From: Didymodactylos carnosus
Lineage: Eukaryota; Rotifera; Eurotatoria; Philodinida; Philodinidae
DNA length: 24,738 nt
Reading direction: 5' to 3'
NCBI GenBank assembly: GCA_905250885.1
Contig: CAJNOQ010002357.1
Coordinates: 1 to 24,738, forward strand
The position numbers were made by a program, and so were the translations under genes. The notes below the pieces were generated by a model, which saw only the letters and a list, made by a program, of their open reading frames with translations, searched no databases and was not told the origin of the DNA. Shown in pieces: positions 10,299-21,400 of the stretch. The number at the start of each line of letters is the position of its first letter. Position 1 is the stretch's first letter.

Positions 10299-11327
10299 AG
10301 CAGATGTTCATAGTGAAGATAAACGTGTAAAACTAGAACTTTTACTGAACTTACTTGACCGAATCACAGATTTTTAGACAACCATCATTTGATGAGCTTT
10401 TCCCGATTACCTTATCTGTTAGTACGAAAGAAGAACTAGATAGATATTCAAACACTTCTTCTCATTTCATTCGTCACCGTCTCATATATTCTTTTTGGTG
10501 ATGATTCTACAGATTCAAATAGAGATTCTATTAACAATTAAAAACATCACAAAAGAATACGCCTTTACCACAACTTCGGCCAAGTTTGACTCCAACTCAA
10601 CTCTAACCAGAAAAAAGTTTAATACCGGGGTTGAAGTTGCCGAAATCTTCTTTATAACTCTTCAATTTCCAGCTTATCTACAGCCCGAATTGTGTAAAGA
10701 AACAAGTTTTGTTTTAATCAATTATTTTTTTAAAGTCTTGTTAAAATAAGCTGAAAATGTGAATCTCACTACAACATTAACATACAATAGTATCTTTATT
10801 TAGGTATCGTGTCATGAACACTTACCATTATGATCTAACCACCAGCAATATTTTAGGTTAAAAATAGTATTAGTTTACCATACATCAGCTTATTTATGTC
10901 TGCATTATGTATTTCAGGAAACAATATCACTTAAAAACAGATGTATTACTAGTATAAATATGTGGCAAACAGGATATCCTTTTACAGAATGATTCATTAG
11001 ATACTGAAATATCAGTGTATAGTTATAAAAAAAATTAGCTTATTTTCGTGTTATCACAGTGCGTCAATCACCCCAAAACAACAAACTATTATATATTTTT
11101 TGTCATCTTTCTATGCCCTCTGCTCTTTAACTACGCATAAGAGTTGACAAAATGTCGATTAATTATCTCTAATTTATTATTCACGAAGTGATACACACGC
11201 TGTTTTATAGGGTGGGTGACAAAAAATATGTTCATCTTTTTTTCGCCCATGATAGTAGTCGAAGTCAATCGTTCGATGATGATCTATATATTCGCAATTA
11301 ACAATAACAGAATCTAATTATTAGGGT
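10299..11327. other. Intergenic, nothing supported
   Basis: AT-rich sequence with scattered short open frames, none with a recognisable motif. Weak inverted similarity exists between about 10573 and 10650 (CTTCGGCC and GCCGAAAT). No transposon border is seen here. Confidence 0.4.
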
Positions 11328-11335
11328 TTTGTTAA

Positions 11336-11795
11336 CAGGGGCGTATTTACTGGGACTGGTCCTCCTCATTTTAGAAAAGCTTTTTTACTATCGTCGCATA
11401 AAATTTTTGATACGTCTTATAGCATGTAGAAGCTGAATTTTCAAACGTGTAATAACTTGGGTGTCTCAGTCGGTATTGTTCGAAGCCTTCCCGCTTCCAA
11501 ACAATCTTTTCTGGATAGAACAAAAAATTGTTTGAGGCAGAACCACCCCTCTGCTCTGAGATCAAGGGGGGAAAAGCGGACTCCTGGACTCCCATGGACT
11601 CCTGAAGTGCAGGAGTCCAAGTGCAAAGTGCTCTTTTTTGGGAATCACTTCGCAGAAAATGAACACTTTTATTCTTTTCTGGGAAGTGATTCCCAAAAAA
11701 GAACACTTTACTCTTGGACTCCTGGACTTCAGAAGTCTATAGGAGTCCAGGAGTCCGCTTTTTCCCCCTTGTCTGAGATGCTAGCTACGCCCCTG
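11336..11795. mobile_element. hAT-like MITE, 460 bp, with 8-bp target duplication
   Basis: The element starts CAGGGGCGTA and ends TACGCCCCTG, a tip sequence typical of hAT transposons. The direct repeat TTTGTTAA flanks both sides (11328-11335 and 11796-11803). The right half (about 11563-11771) is itself a large inverted repeat. Its ends carry GGACTCCTGGACTCC and complements, and its middle carries GGGAATCACTT with the mirrored AAGTGATTCCC. Open frames crossing it are products of the repeat structure and encode no transposase domain. Confidence 0.9.
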
Positions 11796-11803
11796 TTTGT
11801 TAA

Positions 11804-12495
11804 CATATATTTTGGATATGGAAAATGGACAACTACCTATACCGTTTTCTATTTCATCATCATGTATCAGAAATATGCGTAACAAAAACCACAAAAAACA
11901 CGTGACATATCGAAAAAGGTAACCCATGTTGTGAAAATTGTCGGTGAACCTACGGTTATTTTCGGTTAATTGTGCGCTTAACTGTCGGTTTCTACACTAC
12001 ATTGCTATGGTTTTTACTGAAATAACCGTGGTTATCCATCGATTTTCTTGAATAATAGACGACGTGCGAAATAATTATTACTATGAGAGTTCTAATCAAT
12101 CTCACTATCTGTTCCTTGAATTCATTCAAAAGTGTGAGATCATAGGGTCCTACGTTATTGTGTGATACATTTAGTTCACTGCACTTTACTAATAGATTTG
12201 CTTAGAAATAATATGTTTCGGCATACTAGCTAGATAATTATTGTATTTCTTTTTTGTTAAATGAAACATGCCAATAATCTACATTAACATTATCGTAAAA
12301 AAAACAAATTACAAAAAATCTATTAAATAATTGCAAAAAAAACAAAAAAGCATACTACAAAAAGGCAACACGTAAATTTTTTATCAATTATTTACAACAT
12401 AATTTCATAAAGAAATCTACGAGATACTAATAATACTTTTTTCTAAAAAAAGAAACTGGAAAAACAAAATCATATACAAAACGAAAAATGCTTCG
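11804..12495. other. Downstream flank of the CCDC88-family gene
   Basis: AT-rich sequence with no supported gene. It should include the 3' UTR of the minus-strand CCDC88-family gene, whose stop is at 12496. No clear AATAAA on the minus strand was found close to the stop. The plus-strand string CGGTT recurs between 11941 and 11990. Confidence 0.4.
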
Positions 12496-15400
12496 TTAAA
12501 TGGCACCAAATTCAGTTATTAAAACCAGATCTTTCTCGATAATGGACGATGGTGGATCGGTGGCAGTGAGTTTCAATGGTGATGATTGCTGCTGTTGTTG
12601 CGCAAGAAAAGTAGTTGTTGTTATTGGTGTTCGATGTCCACGACGTAATGAACTACCATTTTGTGATAGATTTAATGACTGAGTTGATGAACATCGACGT
12701 TGATTCGATGGTGAATAATCATAGACAGCACGTTGAATACCTGAAAAACAATTTTACAATAGTTATCCGCAGCTAATTATTATGATATTTTTACTCAAAA
12801 TTAGCAATCAAGCTATAAGTCGACTATCAACGAACAGTTATGAGTCAGATAATAACGTTAGGCTAACAGTTTCAAAAACACAAAATAATCGTATTGATAG
12901 TAGCGGGTAAAAGTACAGTCTCCTACCATCTAAAAAGACACTTGAGAATAATTTTTATGACTCGCCGTTTGTTTGTGTTTACATTACAGAACACACGGTA
13001 ATCGCAAGATCTACTGCCGTTTAACTGTATCATTCAGAAAATATATGCGTTTTTACTATTGTGACCTCTAACTGGAAGTCACTACCCGTTCATACAACGA
13101 GAAGATATCTGTCAACCTATCATTGAACAGCTGTTTATTTCAGCTATCTATCATATAAATAGCGCGTCAAAACTCTCATTGATTAAAGAGTTATGAGCGC
13201 CCAGTCATTTTGCATTTTTTCAAGGTGTACTTCTTGCACGATCATACAAGATCTTACGAAACCTTGTTGCAAAAAAAATGTTGTGAAATCGCATAGGATT
13301 CTTAAACAAGCATTCTTTTAAAATCTTATGGTATCTTGTACCACAATATCGCTGATAATCCAAGTTCGTTACAAGCAGGCATGTCCTCATCAAGTGTCAT
13401 CGACAATTTAGCACCCTCAAGGTCACCTGTTCAATCATCCACGTTTATTTTTTATCCTCCTAAGCATCACACACCACACTTAGTTTAAGCGCCGAAGAAT
13501 TCGAGTCTGTTTATGATGATGTTTCTGCTTCAAAAGGGTTTTGTACTCATCCACAACAAACAACAACCATGCCCAACTCTAACCAAAGAAAATGTCCGCT
13601 TCCAACTAGTTTGGTTAAAAAACGAGTGTCACTTGTGACAAGAACAACAAATACAATAACAAACATAGGTGAACTGGTTAGAAATTGGGACAAATGCGCT
13701 GATCGTTTTCCTGAAGAAAGTATTTGAACCATTTTATTTAACACTTGTTTGTTTGTGTATTATTATGAGGGATGAGCGTTAAAAATGTTGATGTCTTTTG
13801 TACAAAAGAACTTTTCTGAGTGAATTTCAACCGGGCTTTTGAAACGAAAAACTTAAATTGTACAGAAATGCTTTTTTTCTCAAAATTTGTGATGTTTCGT
13901 TGAAGCGATATGCGCTATTGAATACAAAAATTTTCGCTAAGTTAGTGATAGCTTTTTGTTTTCAACTATACATAAACAATCACAAATTGTGCAATATTTC
14001 ACAGTACTATAACTAAAATAATCAGAAAAACTGATACGAGAAAGATTCGAAAGAGTGAAGCTTTTATGACATTCAAAATCATGACACTTTTCATTTCGTT
14101 CTCTCAAATGAAAGTTGTATTTTCAGGTAGTTACAGAAAACGATAAGGATGCAAACAGGCTTTCGCTCTCTCTCTCTCTGTACATGGTTAAACTACAAAG
14201 TTGTTGACTCTGAAAGACAGTGATGTCTCACATGTTGTTTCTTACCGCTTTCTTTTCCATCTGAAATCACAGTCACATGAACAACAAAAGATAATCCCAC
14301 TTGTCTTTCTAGTTGACGCTTCATCAACACAAACTCTTCCAATGTAATACTGCTCTTCGTTCTTTTAGTCGAGATATGAGTGTTCGATACTGTGATGTAG
14401 ATCCAGAGAACAAGAAACTGTCACCGGTGTATGGTTATCTCAGTTCACCACTAGTGTCACTGGAAGTCTCACTTGAGAAAATAGTACCACTCATCGACAA
14501 TCTACAGCGCTATATTAAAATCGACGATGATGATGAATCGATCAGTACTTCAGTATCGTCACTCAAATTGAATGAGAGAACAAGTACAGATGTATCATCA
14601 ATAGTCATGAAGAAGACCGTGAGTTTAGCTGCTGATGGTACCTTCGAAGGTGATAGTATCAATGATGTGCCAAACGGTAAAGGTGTATGTGCATGGCCGG
14701 GAGGCACACAATATACGGGCGAATGGCATGATGGCAAAAGATACCTTCAAGGAACCGAGACATATGCGGATGGAGACATATAACGGCGAATGGCAAAATG
14801 ACAAAAGACACGGTGGAGGAATTGAGACATATGCGAATGGGGACAGATGTGATGTGAAATATAACAACCGTACACAAATTTCGTAGTGTGTGAGGACTTG
14901 ATGAATGTGATGTTTCATTTGCTGCGTAATTCTCTGGAAAAGACATTTCTCAGGATAGTTCTTTCTAGAACATCTGTTAGACTGTTTAGCCAGTTTTTGC
15001 ATATCGTTTCATGGTGCTTTATTGTTGGTACATTAGTGATGAAGAAAAAAACAACAGACAATACTTTCGTTTTTCTAGAAATCTATGAAAGTAGCGGAAT
15101 ACTATTTTCTAGTCTTAACTACAACACCAGATTCAGCAGAAAAAATGGATCAAATGTTGAAATTCTGCAGTAGTAGAAAAATGTGGAAGACAATGATTTT
15201 ATGTTGTGCGATAAAAGAAATCAACAAACAACTAGAAGGCAGCGCCCTAAAAAAAGCGAATTATTGGATTGATTATGAGTGTCTCCTTAAAGGACAACAC
15301 TAATTTGGCGACAATGTAATTTGATGTGATAATTACAAGTGGAATTATATTTATTAATGATCATCTTTGGCTGTGCAGTTATTTTTAATTCAAGTACGTG

Positions 15401-18400
15401 AGAAACAATAATGTTCACATGCCTTTCTTACTTTTACTTCTTTACTTAAGTTTTTCGTCACCGGTATCTGAAAAGTTGGTGCTAGTATATTTTATTTCAA
15501 ATATAAAAATCAGAAAATAATTACCTGGTGAATCACGAATAGGTCGAAATGGTGATTGTCGTGGTCCTCCATTTTCATTAGCGACGATCTAAGGATTAAA
15601 ACAAGCAAATAAAATAAATATATTCCGGGACTATTTCTTCTCACTTACATAATCGGTTGTTTTCGGTGGCATAAGTCGCATTGGACTGAAAATAAAGATT
15701 AAATCATTCCAGTGATATTTCAATAAACAAATGAAAACATACGTGTAAGACGTTGAAACATTTTCCTCAATGGGAACAGATGGAGATTCATCTATAACAA
15801 AGATCATAAAACATGAAAATGACTATTACTGTTACGCTATAAAAACATTTTAGATTTACCTTTTGACGATGAATCAACTAGACTATCGGTCGATTGATGG
15901 CAATGTGCCGGCGGTGTGACATCTAAAATAACCATTAAGAGTACAATTATCAAAAACTAGCTTTGAAATGGTTCGCTTTCATAGCTTAGAGATAATTTGT
16001 TTGGCAGCATAGAATTTCCATTAAACAAGCTCTTGTAAAAACAGTTCGCATATTTTGAATATATCAAGGAGCGAGCAAGAACAAAAGCAGAGCGATTAGA
16101 AATCAGAATAATCATGCGGAAGCATACATAAAGCTGCACAACACATAGAACGAAGTACAATATTCTTACGAATCGGATTATGTGGTAAATAACACAACAC
16201 AGATCTAGTGTGCTATAATAGTAATAATCCTAGAAGAATCGGATCAAGAATTGTTATTAAACCTAAATTAGTGTTTTAGTGGATTTGAAAATGTTAAAAA
16301 ACTCTAGAAATGCTTACCATTTCCATACTCTGGTGTAAATAAATGATGATGATAGCGTGCTGATGGCAAACTTGATGATATGACATCAGGAGCTAGAAAA
16401 ACAATGACATGAGTGAAATAAATTTAATGATTTCACATCACATGTCATACTTGTTGATCTGGCATGTTGTGGTTGTTGATGTTGACTATTGTTTTCAATT
16501 GATGATGTTGATGGACTAGCTCGACTATCACAGTCACCATTTCTGCCTATTGCTGTGGTTGATTCGTACAAATGACAATCAGCTGATGATGTTCGAGAAC
16601 GTCTATTCGCCAAACGATCAAGAATATTGCGAGTTTTACGTGAAACAGATTGAATTAAACCACGTGAGCTAAAAAAAATAGATATGATTTTTATTTGCAC
16701 CAAGAAGGCGACTGAATTTCATACGCAAAACAGACAATTATGTTATATTCTATCTATATTTCTCAGAAGATAGTCAGCCGTATGAATAATTTAGCTATAG
16801 ATTAAATGGTATACACTAACAGTTTATCTAGTACTAATGATTTATCAATTCAATTCTGAATGTTAATAAATATCCGTACCGTCTTGGCTTGCTCATATTT
16901 TTATATTGTTCCATTATTTTCATTTCTAATAATTCTTTTTGTCTCATTAGATGATGAAGTTGTTCTCTGAAGAACACAGAAATAAACAAGATTATACTAT
17001 TCTATTAAAATTAATTACTGTGAACATACAAATATCCTCTGGCTTCTTCATGAAATAAATCTTTATTGCTTAATGCTTGAGCTAAAACATTTTGATTTTG
17101 TTGTACAAGTGAATGAAGTTGATCAATTAATTGACTTTTTTCTTCTTCTGTACGATCACTATGCAATTCCAAAAACTGAAAAAAAGATAAAATGTCAGAA
17201 TGATTAATTAAAATGAAGAAACCTTTACTTCATATTTTGATATCAGTTGTAAATAAAGGGCATTAATATTTGTATATTTCATTTGTATACAAGCTAGTTC
17301 ACTACGTGTTTTACTTAAATCTAATTTCATATCGTCTAACTGTTGTTTTAATAATTGATTTGATGTTAAACATTCTTGATATTCAGAATTACGTGTTTGA
17401 AATTGGCGTTGTAATGTGATGTACTAGAAAGATAAATGATAATATAGAAATTTCAATATAGAATACAATATCTTTCGTATACCGTACATGTTCATCAAAC
17501 GGTTTTTGTTCGGCTAATTTTGCTTCTAATGTATGAAGTTGTGCTAATAATTGTTGAACACGATTTGATGAATCATTTCTCTCTTTACTAATGTTATTCA
17601 GTTCATTCTAAAGATATATGAAAATTCTTTCAAAAATTATACTCGATCTCTGCCATATACTCTGGTAAAGAGAATTTTTGGGGAGGTTTCACCTCTCTGC
17701 TCACGGATGAACGCACATTAAAATGATGAGAAGGCACAGTAAGCCTTTAAAAGTGAACTTCAGCGGCATTACAGCTTTTTATCATCTCTGAAGAATCTTA
17801 TCCTTGTAATCCCAAGCTGAATCGCTCTAATAAAAAAGTTCTTCTGTGTATTTTGATTTACTAGGTGTTTTCTTCGATATCCCATAAACACACGTAGATC
17901 TTATGCCAATGACAGGCTGAAACCGAGATTTATAGGAGTCCGGAAGGCTAATAATTGTTTTGAAAGGAATATGACAACAGACTTCTTCAGCTTCTGTTGC
18001 GCATTCATAACAAATATCCAGTTAAAAATTGATGTTTATGACTCTCTCACTTCTGTCCAATTTTAGCTGATCCCTCTCCCTTCACATCTAGATGTCTTAA
18101 AAAAGACATCTAGATATGAAGGGAGATGCCCCGAATACTTCGAACCACTCACTTAAAATCTTCTATCATTTAATGAGTTATTAAATGTTTTATTCATATC
18201 ATAAACATTTACACATTGCTAAAAATTGATGGTCTTCATATAAAATATTCAAGAAGTTTGGCCAGTGTATAGCAATACAATTCCTGAATGTGTTCACAAA
18301 GAGTGGGACAGAAAAAGCTAGATCAAACTATTATGATCCTATCCGAACTCGAACAGTTTCAGTTTTTCCAGTCAACATGCTAGTCTGGCCTATTCATACA

Positions 18401-21400
18401 TTAATAACATAAATGAAAATGCTGCGAACAACAGTCATGTTGCAGACTTACTTGTAGATATTTACATTCTTTTGTTAATATTCGATTTGTTGTTTTTTGT
18501 TCATATAATTGATTGATAGTTGTATCTAACTCATATTCTAGTTTTGTATAAAGTTTTTGTAATTGATCATGATCATAAGCTAATTGATCATATGTTTGTT
18601 GTAAATGATGACATGATTGTAATGTTGATGAACGATCATTATCAACTGTTTCAACTAATTTACGTTGTTTATCTAAATCGAGTTGTAATTGTTCAATACG
18701 TTGTTGATATGAACTTAATTCCAATTGTAAACGTTGTTTATCACTTTGAATATCGGATAGATGACGACTAATAGTTTCAACTGTCTCTTTTAGAGAACGT
18801 TGAATCGATTCATATTGACGAAGTTGAACATGAAGATGAACATTATCAGATTTCAATACAACATTCTAGAAAGAAAGAAAATAGTTTTAGTAAGAAAAAT
18901 ATCAGTTAATTATTCTCCATCTTTTCTATCATTATCTAAACATAGCTTACCTTTCGCTCAATTTCCATAAAATAATCATTCATATTTTCATCGGATTTTG
19001 GCCTAAAAACAACAAATATTAGATTTCAAATAAAAATTAAAATACAACAAAATACCAACCTAACATCAATTATTGTTATATTTGACGCTTTTTGATCGAT
19101 ATTATTAATACTACTGTCATCTGTAACTTCTTGTAAAGTTACGGGAACTTTTTGTTGTAGTTGTAAACTGTCAACTTTTGTTTGTAAATCTTCACGCTGT
19201 ACAAGTTCATCATGTAAATCCTAAGAAGAAAACAATATCATTCTGACAGTGGCTAAACTTTCTAACTCTTTGTTTTACATACCTGACGTAATTTTTCAAT
19301 TGTCAACTCATTATTCAATAGTTTTTGTGTCATTTGATCCCATTCTCGTTGTTTATTCAATTCTAATTGTTCATATTCTTTTCGTTTATCATCACTATAT
19401 CGTTCTAATTTTTTTTTTTCTTGTTCTAATTCACGATTATGTTGTTGCAATTTTAAATGTTCTGCCTTTATTTTTTCTAACTGTAAATTTGTTTGAGTAG
19501 ATTTTTCAAGTTGTATCATATATTGTTCACATTTTAGTTTTAATTCTAAATGATCTTGTTCTAATGTTGTATGTTCTTGTTGTTGTCGTAGAAGACATTC
19601 ATGAGAATGTTTTAATTCAAGATAATCATGTTCAATTGTTTCATAATGCTTTAATGAATATTCTAATAATTGTCGACGTTTATCACTATCTAATAGATCA
19701 CGAGCAGTTTGATCATGTTTCAATTGTAAAGAGATAATACGTTCATTTAATGTACATTCACGATCACGAATTAAAACTAATTGGTTATGTTCAATCTTGA
19801 AAATAGAGAATAGTACAATGTTTATTTGTACATCAATATTAAAATCGGCTTTTCATCCATCAAAAACATTTTCCATCAAAAACTAACGTCATATTCGTAT
19901 TCAGCGTGAAAAATTGCGTTTAGCGATGTGTCACTCAAAGTTTAGCAAAAATGCCTATATTTCCCTATCAAGTGTTAAATATGTTATAAATAAAGGCACT
20001 TTTGCCAAGCAAAACATTTGCTAAACTTTGAGTGACACATCACTAAACGCGTTTTTCACGCTGAACACGAATATGACGTTAGTTTTTGATGGGCGAAAAG
20101 CCGGTTTTAATGTTTAGAAACCCGTTTTCCTCTCTGAACTTAAAAAATCTAAGCTTCTCTTTTCATACTCCTATACAGTAACTACTTGACTACATAATGA
20201 CGCAAAGATATCCAAAAAATGTTTACCCTCCCGTGCAGAAAAGATATTTCAAAAATAGCCCTAAGATCCAAAACATTAAAAGATGGGTCAAATTCCTTCA
20301 CATAACTTCTAGACTATATTTATTTTACTCAGTTTTTGATGCTCTTTCGCATGGCTTAATCAAAATTCTTTTTTCATCCACTCATTCTCGAGATTCAGCA
20401 GTCATACTGAAGAGTATGGCATTTCTGGCTTAAAATCGCGTTTTTACCCTAAGGAAAAAGCTTTTCAAAATTATTTTTTTTATCAAAATGTATCTCGCGC
20501 TCTGTTCTATCAATTAATGTAGTTTTCATATTTTGTCAGTGCTTATACAACATAAAAAAAGAATTTTATCAGCCGTACAAATAATTTTTGCCCAAAACAC
20601 ATAGACCTCTCTATTGTTATAGCCATAAGTCTAGATGCAAAAGGCCTAGTGATTGCAAAATTTAACCTTAGGCAGCGGAGCCAACGGGCAATCTGTGAGT
20701 GGTTTTATAATTTTAAAAAACACCTTGATCACAGAATTATGAGCAAACACTGATCGTATAAATAATTTTTGCCACCACTGTATTCAACAATTCTTACCTC
20801 TAATTGACTATATTGTTGCATAATATCAATAATTTTATCTTGTAAACGTTTATTTTCTAATTCAATATCGTGTATTTTTGTTGTCTGTTCCATTTGTTCT
20901 CGCTGTTTCATCTTTTCCATTGTTAATTTTAAATGTTTATTTTCTGTTTGTAATTCACATACATATTTTTGATATTGTAATTCATCAGCTTGTTGTTTTT
21001 GTTCAAGATGAATTTTTTCTTTACATATATGATCATATTTCATTTCAATTTGTTCAATATTTTGTTTATATTCAACAAGTTGTTCTTGTAAAAGAGATAA
21101 ATGAATTTGTTGTTTTTCATATTCAATTTGTTTTATATCTAAATAAATAGAAAAAAAAATAATGTAAGAATAAAATTACTATTTGAATAAATATTATATA
21201 CCAGCTTTTTCTTTATATTGTGATAATTCAATTTCTAAATGTTTTGTATGTAATTCATATTTTAAAATTCGTTGTTTTATTGTTTGTTGACATTGTACAG
21301 TGAATGATAATGATTGTTGATCAGTCATTGTTGAATCTTCACGCGCATATTTAAGTTCATTATTAAGAGAATTCATTTGTGTTGTTGTAGAATTTAAATC

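Larger units (their letters stand above)
12741..15524. other. 2.8-kb intron of the CCDC88-family gene
   Basis: This is the last intron of the gene and by far its longest. It holds the plus-strand remnants listed separately and a (CT)n tract near 14164. The stretches 12741-13380 and 13728-14300 show no further supported feature. Opposite-strand coding remnants suggest that inserted foreign or duplicated DNA expanded the intron. Confidence 0.6.

Noticed and set aside
10495-10749. 84-codon plus-strand open frame
   Set aside because: No recognisable motif, no neighbouring exon, and a length expected by chance in AT-rich DNA.
11457-11882. 141-codon plus-strand open frame
   Set aside because: It lies across the internal inverted repeat of the hAT-like MITE, and its sequence is the translated GGACTCC repeat (repeated SWTP-like words). 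There is no transposase motif.
14625-15002. Minus-strand open frames opposite the MORN fragment
   Set aside because: They are the reverse reading of the MORN repeats and contain no domain of their own. The plus strand shows clear YxGEWxxxKR repeats.
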